A stretch of DNA of 64,000 nucleotides from Nemopilema nomurai. Its lineage: Eukaryota; Cnidaria; Scyphozoa; Rhizostomeae; Rhizostomatidae. Positions 1 through 21,945 of this stretch are shown here, piece by piece (position 1 is the first letter of the stretch; every line of letters begins with the position of its first letter). Under the pieces are notes generated by a model that was given only the letters and a program-made list of their open reading frames with translations, searched no databases and was not told the origin of the DNA. Position numbers and translations under genes: made by a program. Location: positions 1,631,247-1,695,246 of the forward strand of contig ML133427.1 in assembly GCA_003864495.1 (NCBI GenBank), written 5' to 3'.

Positions 1-2484
1 ACAAAGGCCAAGAATCTGTTTTAGTCCGTAGACACTACCGATCAGCTGACCCTGGCCGTGAAACCATTTCCGGGTTATTTAGCAAATCCCAAATGCAGAC
101 GGATATTTATAGCAGGAGTTGATGACAAATGGCTGAAAGGAAAGGAGGGGCAGTCTTTTGTCAGCAAAACGCACAACCCCCACTTTTGCCACCCTCAATG
201 ATTGCACTGCCCATGATATATCATTTTAATAATGGTGTAAATTTTTAAAATTTATCTCCAGAGTTGCCCATAAGGGTCCGTCCCCAACGTAAAACCAGTG
301 TTTGGAACAGCTCCAAAATTGTTTGTCTTCTAAAATAGAATTGAAAATGTAGCGATCTCGCGACTCTAGTACGTGGTGAATTGTTAGTCGTAACTTTCTC
401 GCAAAGGCGTTGCGAAACGTCGTAATTATTTGTTGCGAGGCGGTTAAGCGAATAAGAAGTGGCTTCTTCAAAGGCAGCAGGTCGCAACAGGACAAGTTAA
501 AGTTCTTCGCTAAAGTTATTACGACCTTTGCGAAACTTCATCTCTTGAATTTAAAAGCCATGGATTTCACAACCACAATCCTTTTCAAACTGGTCTGACG
601 AGAAAGGTCCGAGACGCGTTTTAAGTTTTCTTCTTCAAAGTTCAATAAAATGAATTGTTCGTTAAAGCTCATCTCCCAACACAGTTTCAAGAAATTGTCA
701 GATAAAGGCCAATAAATCGTACTGAATTCCACTTCTTATTGAAACCAAAGGAATGAAATTGAATGGCGATTTCTCTGACAACGCAGGACTAGAAACTGTT
801 ACGTCATTCTATAATATTTCGAAGAGGGTAAATTTTGCAAATACTGCAGAAAATAGGTGTTTGATAATTTATATCAAAAATATTCATTTTCATACATCAT
901 TAAAATTTTACCCCAAATTTTACCCCTACTTTGACCTGAGTAAGCACTGTTTTTAGAAATTAAGATTTTGGACTACAATAAGCAAAACCTGTGAAAAATG
1001 GTACGAAATTCTGGCGTTAAGATGGCTTAGGATTGAAACTGGTACGAAATTCTAAAGAATGCAATTTACAGTGAGCTGACCACCTTAACGCAAATTGTTT
1101 GTCTCCTTTGAGGCCTACCGCAACATGGAAACGCAAATTTGTCACTGATCAGGAAACACAAATTGAAAAATTACTTCATCTTTGTTGTTGGTTGTAAGTC
1201 GTTTAAACGAAATTCCTAAATGAATGAGGACACTTTTTGGCAAACAGGGGAAATTTAGAGACTTCCTCACCCAAGAGTTTCTGGGGAAGATATTCCATAT
1301 ATTGGGGAAGGCGGTGGTTACAAATTGTTTCAATCTCAGTCTATATGACTTGGGGGGGGGGGGGGGAGGATCAAAATAAGTATGTAGTTTGTCACTGTTA
1401 TTTAAGTTGTTACTTTACTTAAAGTCCCATCTTCGGGACACATTGTAACGAAAGCACAAGATTTTTTACATATCCAAAGTTTCCCCAATAGTTCGTATTG
1501 TATCCAAAATAGAGGAACTGATGGGCTCATACTTCTGCCATCAAAATGACTGCTTGGTCTAGTTTTAAGGTCTTATTTACCAAGAGGTATTTCAGGTTTA
1601 TTGCTAGAATTTAATTAGAGCCTTCATAGATGCCTAACAGGCCTAAAAATGGCGATCATAAACTGAAGGCGAGTCACGTTACAAATGGCTTTGAGTCACG
1701 TGTTTCCAATTCGGTGTAATTTCATTAGCTAGATCCAACCAAAAGGGGAACCCGCGGCTCATCCCCCTTATCCGCTATTTATCAACCAAATCATCTTATT
1801 TATTAGGCAATGCGATCATTAAATTATCTCATTTGTAGTAGGCCATGGCACTAAGGAAAGGGTGTGTATTATCCACCACATGGTTGTAAATCAAAGGAGT
1901 CGTTTCGTAAAAATAGTTTCAGGCGTTGAGAATGGGCTATTTTATGCCACTTGCAACATGGCATGGAAATAGATTAAAAGCAGATTTGTAGTGTGAAATG
2001 TCGGATGCCCTGAGGCTGGATCTTCATCGAGTCAAGTTCCTTGTCAAAAGGACATGTGTATTGGCATTTGTATACTCGCCCTGTTTTGAAGTTCGTTTTT
2101 ACAATCATCTTGCCAACGTTCTTAATCCTGGACTTAGGTCCAAATACTGAAAAACCATCTGTTGGCATTGCCTTCTCTACGATTCAATTGAATTTTTAAT
2201 GCAGTTCAATTTGATTTGCTGCATACACTGTCCAATGTTTTCCTAGCCTGCACTTAGAGTCGAGAGAACACGGCTACACCAGCTCTAACCTGGCACTGTT
2301 TTCTTTGAAATGCCAAGTAACCAAGAACGAAAGAGTACACACTCCCCTGAATTCTCAGCATTTATGCGTCTACCTCGCGATATGCAGATTAAATAATTGT
2401 CTAGTAGCAATGTAACAAATCGTCCTATTAATCTGGAATCTATTTTCAGAATCTATTTTCTAACTGTCCTTAATCACGCTCTAG
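1..2484. other. No gene recognised; intronic or upstream sequence of fascin
   Basis: No exon could be assigned here. If fascin has the usual length, its first half must lie upstream of position 1, because no forward frame in this stretch is long enough to hold the two N-terminal beta-trefoils. The stretch would then be intron. A run of G lies near 1351-1367. The short phrase tggtacgaaattct occurs twice around 998-1055. An open segment at about 25-199 follows an AG but resembles no fascin sequence. Confidence 0.5.
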
Positions 2485-3149
2485 GTGTTGACGTCACCGC
2501 AAATCAGCTGGAGGCAGAAGACACTGAAATTTTCCAAATGGAGTATATTGCTGGTTCTGACAACAAAGTCGCGTTCAAAACGAACACTAACAAGTACTGG
2601 GTTATGGGAGCAAAGGGTGCCATCACTGCTACCGGGTCCGAAGCAACAAACGACAGTCAATTTCATTTGGAATGGGTGGCGAACAAAATCACGTTGAAAG
2701 GAAACAACGGGAAGTATCTCAGCCCGAAAATGTCTGGCGCACTTGTAGCCTCGGCCGACTCTGCCGCGGAGAAGGAGCAGTTCAGCCTCGGGATCGTGAA
2801 CCGACCGTTGCTGGTGCTGAGGGGAGAATTCGGATACATAGGAATGCGCAGCGGCGTTTCCAAGGTGGAATGCAACAGGGGTAATTACGACGTGCTCCAC
2901 CTTCTTTTCGAGGATGATCATTATAAGATAAAGGCAAAGAATGGAAAATTCCTGACGGTTGACAGTGATAATGCCATAATCGCATCAGGAGACGAAGCAG
3001 GTGGCGAGTCATTCGCGATCATACTGAAAGATACAAAGCACATGTACATCAAGGCAGCCAAGAACGGCATGTACTTGAAGGGTGACCAAAGCGGAGGCCT
3101 GAAAGCCGTTGCGGAGGAGACCGACAAAAACTGCCTGTGGGAACACTAA
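2485..3149 (+). CDS. FSCN: Fascin, C-terminal coding exon (partial gene)
   Basis: Fascins cross-link actin filaments into tight parallel bundles in filopodia and similar protrusions; each has four beta-trefoil domains. This exon encodes about 220 residues, matching the last two trefoils of the roughly 490-residue family. Recognisable pieces, in order: GVDVTANQ (animal fascins have G-x-D-x-x-ANQ here), ANDSQF-type trefoil strands ending in HLEW, NGKYLSPK, NRPLLVLRGEFGYIG, NYDVLHLLFEDDHYKIK, and the C-terminal tail YLKGDQSGGLKA...LWEH before TAA. The exon start is set at the AG at 2483-2484. It needs a G from the previous exon to complete Gly, and family similarity begins exactly there. A second AG 30-odd bases upstream is in frame but adds residues unlike fascin. 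The whole C-terminal half is one exon. Upstream exons are not in the window. Family assignment is firm; which fascin paralogue is not. Confidence 0.93.
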
Positions 3150-3969
3150 TTAGGAACCTCAAGATCCAGCGTTTGTTATCACAATTCACTGAGAGTGGTT
3201 TGCCACGCCATCCTGCCTTTATTGCCGCAACAAAGCTCTATTTAATACAACTCAGAATATGTATAATTTTCCAAATTACGTATGATAACTATTTCTAGTG
3301 CATTATTCATTTCAAAACCGATTCTAACTACCGTGGAAATTTAAAAGCTTTAGGAAAGTTAGCCAAACTCGAACTCGAAAATAGTTAGCGAAATGCATTG
3401 TTATATTAATGTTGTAGCACTGAAATTTGGGAATCTGAATATTATCATTGTGTTTGAAATCAGCAACTGGTGAGTAATTATGAAATATATGGAATGATAC
3501 AAAAGATGATCTCAAATTGCTTTCTTTACCCTTGTACTGTCATAAGGTTGACTGGCCTGTTGAGACCCATTGGGCCTATTTCCTAACAGCAAGTCCTACA
3601 AAGGCCTTTAGCAAAAACCAGCGAAAAGGGCCAACTGGAAACTGTAATATGTCACTAAAACCGCTTTTCATTTCGATATTTGAAAAGATTATCCTAAGAT
3701 TACGAAAGTACACAGGCAGTGCCAACCACCGATGAAGGTATGATCCAGCCGGGAAACTAATTTGGGTTTTTACGCTTGCTAACAAGTGATTCGTTCAGAA
3801 GTGTGTCTTCCTTCCCAACAAGTTATCATGTTACATGTGGTCAGACAAGAAAAATGCCTGACTCTGCTATTGTACTTGTGGTTCTACATTCTATAATTGG
3901 CACTTTCACAGTCCGCGTGATTTTTGTGGTGCCAGATTAAAAACGTATTCAGAACTGTTAGCATTTCGT
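3150..3969. other. Intergenic gap between two convergent genes
   Basis: Fascin (+) and ALG1 (-) end tail to tail here, so the stretch should hold both 3' untranslated regions. A reverse-strand AATAAA (TTTATT at 3218-3223) could serve ALG1. No coding segment was recognised. Confidence 0.5.
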
Positions 3970-12459
<8,490 letters not shown>

Positions 12460-13464
12460 CTTGACAAAAACACGATTACATCACCTTGGTTCCTTGTTGT
12501 CTAAACACCAACCTGAGGCCAGTCCTACAGTCACGCCCCCTCTCCCAAAAAATTAAACTCTTCAATACTTAGTTCTTGCTCACGCTTAAATCTGCGATTT
12601 AGCTTGATCGTCATAGACGAAGAAACAAAAAATAATCTGTTGGACATATATTTCTAGGACAATTTGTTGTGTGAAACATTAAGGGTAGCTCGTTGAAGGA
12701 TCTTATTTGCTCGTTAATGATAAGATCATATTGATAAGACAGTTAAAATTCACAATATGTAACTGTAAAAAAGTTATACATTGACTAGTAAGGGTTTATT
12801 CGGTAAATTCACCCGTTTACACGAAATATGATTTCAATGCCATAAGGAAAATTTCCAGATTATCACCGCAGCGATGATAAATTCTTTTTAGTTCTTGAGG
12901 ATGCAAAACTCTGCATACCTTGTAATTATTTTTGGTTCGCTTTGCCATACTTTCGCAATTTTGTAGCCTGATAATTGGATCTTTCATTTTCTCAGCACAT
13001 GTCTATCAAGCTACGGTCGAGCTCTCATAGACACTTTGGGGCAATATGCAGCGAGAATAGGACGGTATTCCCAACCCCCCCCCCCCCCCCCCCAACTTTT
13101 TCTAGTGCAAATTATTTTCAAGGTCATGTAGAAAGAAATAGAAAGAAGTTTATAAGTAGAAAGAAAGTAGGTCAAATATTCTTTGATTCAAATATTGCTT
13201 TGTAGTTGATTACAAATTTCATACACACCTACCCCCCACACACACACATACACACACGCAATTTCAAATACAAGTTGCCGGGTTTGTATATATGTTTTTA
13301 CAATTAAATTGGAAAGTATTGTGGGACTTTTTGTACTCATTTTGATTGTCGCCTCTCCGTGGACCGGCCCTTGTTAGAGAACGCTTAAAAGCTTTCCAAT
13401 TGCATTATGGGAAACACAGATCAATCCCAGGCCTCGTCTTCTTTGGACCGGTCAAGTGGACAAG
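12460..13464. promoter_or_regulatory. Divergent promoter region between ALG1 and ATP synthase subunit f
   Basis: The start codons of ALG1 (-) and ATP5MF (+) point away from each other and are about 1 kb apart, so this interval must contain both promoters and 5' untranslated regions. No TATA box is obvious close to either ATG. A long C run (about 13075-13093) and a CA-rich patch (about 13228-13260) lie inside. Calling it a shared bidirectional promoter is inference from gene order. Confidence 0.5.
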
Positions 13465-14202
13465 ATGGCGACGTTTGGATCAACGTCCCTGAGAAACATA
13501 GGCTCTTATATCGCCAAAAATGGATCGCTATCAAATACTGTTGATGCACTTGCAAGAGCAGCAACTAGATACCAAGCGAAGTACATCCACTGCAAGAACG
13601 CAAGGATGACACCGTTCTGGCATGCAGTTGGCCTCTGCGTTGTCTTGAATTACTACATCGAGTATCCACATCTAAAACGTATGTGCTTTGTTTAAGTAAA
13701 TTTTAAGCCCTTTTTCTCTAATAAAACGAACACTTTTGAGTAGATGAGATCTAAGCTCTGTTAGCCCTGTTCATGTCAGATTTGGGCAAATGAAGATGGC
13801 TTTTTCCGACCAGAAAGCGGCGAAGAGACAATTGGTTATACCGCTTGTTATACTCTGCTGATATATCCTTCTTATGTTATTTGTAGTAAAGGCTGCCTGT
13901 CAACCAATAATCTGCTTTAGTTACACAACTAACTGCTGTTATTACTAAAACATCAAAATTTCTCCTTTCATTAAACGTGCACGTGGGGTGGGTTGGTCAA
14001 CAAATTTTACATTTATTTTTAAGCTGTAAAATGTGTAAGCTTAAGATGTAAAAGCTTTATCTTTTCGGAAGGCATTTCAGAATTTGAAAGTCTTCAAATA
14101 CATAAGGAGCTGTATGTTGGCGCATTTTTCATCTCAGCAATCTTTTAAATAATAAATATATCTTTTTTTGCAGAACATGCAAGGCACAGAAAATATCACT
14201 AA
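13465..14202 (+). CDS. ATP5MF: Mitochondrial ATP synthase subunit f (2 exons, 80 aa)
   Basis: Subunit f is a small single-pass membrane protein of the Fo part of the mitochondrial F1Fo ATP synthase and helps hold the peripheral stalk and dimer interface. Exons are 13465-13678 and 14174-14202; the split codon joins C with AA, giving Q. The ATG at 13465 sits in a good context (AAGATGG). An in-frame GTG nine bases upstream is not needed. Features shared with the family are an Arg/Tyr-rich segment before the membrane (YQAKYIHCKNARMTPFW), one hydrophobic helix (about residues 51-65, VGLCVVLNYYI) and the basic tail ending HLKQHARHRKYH (human ends HLKHERLRKYH). Its 80 residues fit the family's usual 85-95. 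It is divergent from ALG1 and convergent with ALKBH5. Confidence 0.88.
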
Positions 14203-15294
14203 ATGTATGGAGTTTCTATGTTCCTGCCCTGCATGGCGTTCAATTCAAACAAGTGTGCATGATAATTTGAAGAACATTCTAATGTTTTAGCCTATTCGTC
14301 TGTTTCAATGAAGTATGTTGAAAAATCATACAAAAACTCTGTGTATTTCTTTGGGTTTGTCTCTACATGTAAAAATCTAGTATGTGCCATTTATTCAGAT
14401 GTTCTTTTAGTTTAGATAAACTTTGAAATGGTGTATATAGGTCTTATTGAATGTTCCTTCCAGCAAATTTGCTTAGCATAATAATAACAATAAGACTGCT
14501 CTCTGTCTCTGTGAATTTTGTAAATGTAAGTTTAACATCACCTTTAAACCAAAGGTGGTTCATTTATGTTTCTGACAAATTGAGTGTTCTTAATTTTTAA
14601 GTTTTTATAAATCCTTAAATTTGCGCTGACTGAGAAACATCTTAATTGCTGTATCAACACTGTATTAAGAGGCAAACAATATTTGCAAATTACAAGCCTC
14701 ATTCTCTAAAAAGCCGATGTAATGATTTCTATGAGTCAAACACAACTTGAGAAAATGAATTATTCAATCTAAATTTTCTGCATAAAATTTGATTGCTATT
14801 AACATTGGGAACAAGAAAGGGCCTATCACCTTTGTGTTGTTGACTTGGGATAAACTGCAATACAATCTCTTGATGATTACATTTGGAGCTGGCCTTGTTA
14901 AACAGTTTCTCTCTCATATATAGGGTAGGCAGATTGGAAACAAAGAACCAGTTTGTGCATTGAGATAATCAGCAATGCAAAATATTCTAAGAAAAACGTA
15001 TCTGAATTGCAACACAACAAGCACAACAATCTTACATAACATTACAATTAAAACTGTAGTTAAAATGAATCTTAAACAACTACTTCTTCATAGTTGAAAT
15101 AAAATGTAATGTTTTACCATTTCTAAAAATGCCCAAACTATAGGATCAAACAATTAAGAGATGAAGGCACCTTTCAATAGATTATGAAACAATGTCCATG
15201 GTATGTACAGAAAGATATACTTAATATGCCCACAAAACCATTTTAAATGTTAATTCACAACAAACATTTTCAGACAAAAATTTAACCAGGTTCT
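14203..15294. other. Convergent 3' region of ATP5MF and ALKBH5
   Basis: The two flanking genes face each other, so both 3' untranslated regions should lie here. A forward AATAAA is at 15098-15103, and a reverse-strand AATAAA (TTTATT) lies near 14390. If both are used, the transcripts would overlap tail to tail. No coding exon was recognised. Confidence 0.5.
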
Positions 15295-17543
<2,249 letters not shown>

Positions 17544-18353
17544 ATTTCTTTGCAGGCTCTTGTATTTTTTTCGTGTATCAAAATGACCACGATGCAACTC
17601 AAAGTGGTAGCCCCTGGCATGACGAGCAACTACAACAACCAATCCGTGTTGTCATATCACAATTAGGCTAGATGTTTACATTAACATTGACAAAGAGACC
17701 ATACAAATCTCTTTTGCCTGGAAATTCATCTGTCAGGATTATAAATTCAAACATTCTGACTTCATATCAGAGAGACAATTCTTCTCTGTTCAGTGTAATG
17801 TTAAGTGTTTCGTCACTTTTCATTACATCTCCCTTTTCAAAACATTGTTTATCTTTCGTGACAGCTGTACTCTTAACTCAACTCAAATCTTTATCAGCAA
17901 AAACAAATGTTAATTACAATATCCCATGAATTCAAAGTTAGAATACAAAAGTTAGCATTTTCAAAAATTTAGTTAATTAAATACATCAGATAAATTGGTT
18001 TTGTTATGCTGAAGGACACATGAGAAAAACTAGTGACGTATTTAAACTCAAGATTATAATTTCCATTTCAGTTTGACATTAACATTTCAACATCGTTGAC
18101 CTAATTAGCCATATACTACAACCGACCTTTGCCTTGCCTCGTTCTTCAATTCAAGGGATCTGTAATTATATTCCAAATGTTTTGGTCTCGATCCACTCTG
18201 CCTATGACCAGAGCTGTTCCAACCAAACATCTTTAGACCTTGAGGACCATTTGCCATCAAACGCAGGTTCAATTCAGATAAACGCTTTCCCAAAGACTCT
18301 TCTTTTTCATACCAAACTACGCAAATTAACATAGTGGAATCCGAAGACCTCAT
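17544..18353 (-). CDS. Possible N-terminal extension of ALKBH5 (uncharacterised sequence)
   Basis: Reading upstream from the ALKBH5 ATG, the same frame stays open for 23 more codons to a 3' splice site (exon start 17613). An exon at 18353-18127 ends with a donor in the matching phase (CAAAG then GTCGGT). Joined, they add 99 residues beginning MRSSDSTMLICVVWYEKEES and ending KYKSLQRN just before MYSNV. A phase-matched join and roughly 100 open codons in AT-rich DNA argue that it is real coding sequence. I recognise no domain in it; it is rich in charged residues (GKRLSELNLRLM, EYNYRSLELKNEARQR) and could form a helix. It could be a long ALKBH5 isoform, or part of a separate upstream gene read in the same strand. 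Confidence 0.5.
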
Positions 18354-18684
18354 ATGATCTGTGATTGACACTCAGAAAGCAGGAGAATTTCATCATACGT
18401 TTTGCTATCATGCGACACTTCTGACTGCAAAGCTGATTGAAAATGTTGGTTGTTCATGTTTTGACGATTGCTTCTCTAAAGCCTCATTGAGATTCTGTAC
18501 CTCAAGGAAGCTGTCCCTTTGAAGCCAACGCACAATGCAGTTTTCAATCTAAAGACAAATGCTTTGTACCTAGCAATACGGCAAACACCTTTCACTTTAC
18601 TGCAGTCGATATGCACGATGGTATTCTATTGTACTTTTGAGCCATGAGATCGCCATCACAAAAGCTAGAAGTATACTGCTCCAT
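18354..18684 (-). other. Coding-like segments upstream of ALKBH5, unresolved gene model
   Basis: An ATG at 18684 opens MEQYTSSFCDGDLMAQKYN and runs to a possible donor at 18600/18599. After a very short gap, an AG precedes IENCIVRWLQRDSFLE followed by a strong donor-like GAG|GTACAG. Further down, SALQSEVSHDSKTYDEILLL is open in another frame. The pieces look coding by composition but change frame twice, and any introns joining them would be only about 50-80 bases, much shorter than elsewhere in the window. Either this is an unknown gene with tiny introns, a 5' leader, or a decayed gene. No family was recognised. Confidence 0.3.
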
Positions 18685-19555
18685 CTTATTGGCGAGCAAG
18701 TGAGAAATGAAGATTCTTTGAATACTCAGAAAATTCTCTCATAAAGGGTATCTCGTGCGATTTGCTACTGGGACGCCTTCATTCTATCATGCCATCGAAT
18801 GGAACGAAACCGCTCGCCCACTACTACCGATGGTAAAAAAGTCCTACTTTGCCAAATTTTTTATCATTAATTTTCTACTGAAAGAGAATGGTGTAACCGA
18901 ATTGATGCCTTGACTACGTATTTATTGCTCGCCAAGAAAGAGCCCAAAGAATCCGCCAAATCTTGTCACATTTCATGCCCAAAGAGACACTATTGTTTTT
19001 TGCAGTTGGATAACGCGGTACTCTCCATATGCACGTGGCTGAGAAATGCAAAGTATAACTTGTCTAAGTCATGGCTTTGGAAGTGTTCATCATTATAAAC
19101 TTTTATTTAAGATGCTTTGGCAAGCAATCCTCAGAAATATGACTTTGATCAATTTGTTATCATTGCAAATTTTGCAACAATACATTGGTATATGGAACTT
19201 TACTAGCAGGGCTGCAAAGGATGGAGAAGCTCCTGTCTTTGCAAGGATATTTATGTGTCATGTTGCTGAAGAAATTTTCCTCGTGCATTTCTATGTGAGC
19301 TACCAATTGTTCAGTGTATGAGCAAAAGATCATCAGCCTAAAGGTATGTAGGATATTGTATCTAGGTTAGCATGGAAAGTGATTCTAGACGAACTGTTAA
19401 TTTGCCGTGAGGTAATTGTGTGCATTTGCAATTCGCTTTGTCTCCTGTTGCGTTGATTTATCAAAGTGGCTTTGGCTTTATTAAATCCCAAAACATACAA
19501 TTTAACTGCGTATATATAACATTTCCACGCATTATCTGGCTTTTTCTTTCAGTCA
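18685..19555. other. Intergenic, no gene recognised
   Basis: This lies between the start of the unresolved reverse-strand gene and the 120-bp tandem array. It probably contains the promoter of the reverse-strand transcription unit. Short open frames are present, but none has recognisable protein features. Confidence 0.5.
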
Positions 19556-21945
19556 CAATTTGCAAGATCAGCACGGTGTTTTCTTTGCGTGGATGTTTTC
19601 AGTTTTTGCAGAGCGTCAGCGCGGCGTTTTTCGTGGACTTTTCTTGTTTTTGAAGACCGCAATCTGCAAGATGAGCACGATGTTTTCTTTGCGTGGATGT
19701 TTTAAGTTTTTGCAGCAGACAGTTTTTGCAGAGCGTCACCGGGGCGTTTTTCGTGGGCTTTTCTTGTTTTTGAAGACTGCAATCTGCAAGATGAGCACGA
19801 TGTTTTCTTTTGGATGTTTTAAGTTTTTGCAGCAGACAGTTTTTGCAGAGCGTCACCGCGGCGTTTTTCGTGGGCTTTTCTTGTTTTTGAAGACTGCAAT
19901 CTGCAAGATGAGCACGATGTTTTCTTTGCGTGGATGTTTTCAGTTTTTGCAGCAGACAGTTTTTGCAGAGCGTCAGCGCGGCGTTTTTCGTGGAATTTTC
20001 TTGTTTTTGAAGAGCGCAATCTGCAAGATGAGCACGATGTTTTCTTTGCGTGGATGTTTTCAGTTTTTGCAGCAGACAGTTTTTGCAGAGCGTCAGCGCG
20101 GCGTTTTTCGTGGACTTTTCTTGTTTTTGAAGAGCGCAATCTGCAAGATGAGCACGATGTTTTCTTTGCGTGGATGTTTTCAGTTTTTGCAGCAGACAGT
20201 TTTTGCAGAGCGTCAGCGCGGCGTTTTTCGTGGACTTTTCTTGTTTTTGAAGAGCGCAATCTGCAAGATGAGCACGATGTTTTCTTTGCGTGGATGTTTT
20301 CAGTTTTTGCAGCAGACAGTTTTTGCAGAGCGTCAGCGCGGCGTTTTTCGTGGGCTTTTCTTGTTTTTGAAGACTGCAATCTGCAAGATGAGCACGATGT
20401 TTTCTTTGCGTGGATGTTTTCAGTTTTTGCAGCAGACAGTTTTTGCAGAGCGTCACCGCGGCGTTTTTCGTGGAATTTTTTTGTTTTTGAAGAGCGCAAT
20501 CTGCAAGATGAGCACGATGTTTTCTTTGCGTGGATGTTTTCAGTTTTTGTAGCGTCAGCGCGGCGTTTTTCGTGGACTTTTCTTGTTTTTGAAGAGCGCA
20601 ATCTGCAAGATGAGCACGATGTTTTCTTTGCGTGGATGTCTTTAGTTTTTGCAGCAGACAGTTCTTGCAGAGCGTCAGCGCGGTGTTTTTCGTGGACTTT
20701 TCTTGTTTTTGAAGAGCGCGATCTGCAAGATGAGCACGATGTTTTCTTTGCGTGGATGTTTTCAGTTTTTGCAGCAGACAGTTTTTGCAGAGCGTCACCG
20801 CGGCGTTTTTCGTGGGCTTTTCTTGTTTTTGAAGACTGCAATCTGCAAGATGAGCACGATGTTTTCTTTGCGTGGATGTTTTCAGTTTTTGCAGCAGACA
20901 GTTTTTGCAGAGCGTCAGCGCGGCGTTTTTCGTGGAATTTTCTTGTTTTTGAAGAGCGCAATCTGCAAGATGAGCACGGATGTTTTCTTTGCGTGGATGT
21001 TTTCAGTTTTTGCAGCAGACAGTTTTTGCAGAGCGTCACCGGGGCGTTTTTCGTGGGCTTTTCTTGTTTTTGAAGACTGCAATCTGCAAGATGAGCACGA
21101 TTTTTCTTTGCGTGGATGTTTTAAGTTTTTGCAGCAGACAGTTTTTGCAGAGCGTCACCCGCGGCGTTTTTCGTGGACTTTTCTTGTTTTTGAAGAGCGC
21201 AATCTGCAAGATGAGCACGATGTTTTCTTTGCGTGGATGTTTTCAGTTTTTGCAGCAGACAGTTTTTGCAGAGCGTCAGCGCGGCGTTTTTCGTGGGCTT
21301 TTCTTGTTTTTGAAGACTGCAATCTGCAAGATGAGCACGATGTTTTCTTTGCGTGGATGTTTTCAGTTTTTGCAGCAGACAGTTTTTGCAGAGCGTCACC
21401 GCGGCGTTTTTCGTGGAATTTTTTTGTTTTTGAAGAGCGCAATCTGCAAGATGAGCACGATGTTTTCTTTGCGTGGATGTTTTCAGTTTTTGTAGCGTCA
21501 GCGCGGCGTTTTTCGTGGACTTTTCTTGTTTTTGAAGAGCGCAATCTGCAAGATGAGCACGATGTTTTCTTTGCGTGGATGTCTTTAGTTTTTGCAGCAG
21601 ACAGTTCTTGCAGAGCGTCAGCGCGGTGTTTTTCGTGGACTTTTCTTGTTTTTGAAGAGCGCGATCTGCAAGATGAGCACGATGTTTTCTTTGCGTGGAT
21701 GTTTTCAGTTTTTGCAGCAGACAGTTTTTGCAGAGCGTCAGCGCGGCGTTTTTCGTGGACTTTTCTTGTTTTTGAAGAGCGCAATCTGCAAGATGAGCAC
21801 GATGTTTTCTTTGCGTGGATGTTTTCAGTTTTTGTAGCGTCAGCGCGGCGTTTTTCGTGGACTTTTCTTGTTTTTGAAGAGCGCGATCTGCAAGATGAGC
21901 ACGATGTTTTCTTTGCGTGGATGTTTCCAATATTTTGCAGTTTTG
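19556..21945. repeat. 120-bp tandem repeat array, about 21 copies
   Basis: The unit runs TTTCTTTGCGTGGATG, then two TTTTTGCAG blocks, then GAGCGTCAGCGCGGCG, CGTGGACTTTTC and GCAATCTGCAAGATGAGCAC. Copies repeat at exactly 120 bases over long stretches (for example 19921, 20041, 20161, 20281). Variants: a 104-bp first copy, a 117-bp copy near 19811, and 102-bp copies starting near 20521, 21464 and 21806 (18-bp deletion). Because 120 is divisible by three and stops are rare, four of the six frames stay open for hundreds of codons. This produces lysine-rich 40-residue repeats on the reverse strand (units such as KTSTQRKHRAHLAD) and Phe-rich ones on the forward strand. No start context, splice structure or known domain supports any of these as a protein. 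The first and last copies are degenerate, as usual for minisatellites. Confidence 0.95.

Noticed and set aside
25..199. Open segment after an AG (starting around VDTTDQLTLAVKPF) as an upstream fascin exon
   Set aside because: It shows no similarity to any fascin trefoil, ends in a stop without a convincing donor, and the expected upstream fascin sequence is far longer.
1351..1367. Poly-G and poly-C runs (here, and near 13080, 41135, 56220, 58350) as regulatory G-quadruplex elements
   Set aside because: Isolated homopolymers are common in this DNA; two of them belong to the inverted-repeat elements, and nothing ties the others to promoters.
2481..2921. Reverse-strand open frame of 146 codons opposite fascin
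   Set aside because: It is a shadow of the fascin exon; the forward frame matches the family over its full length.
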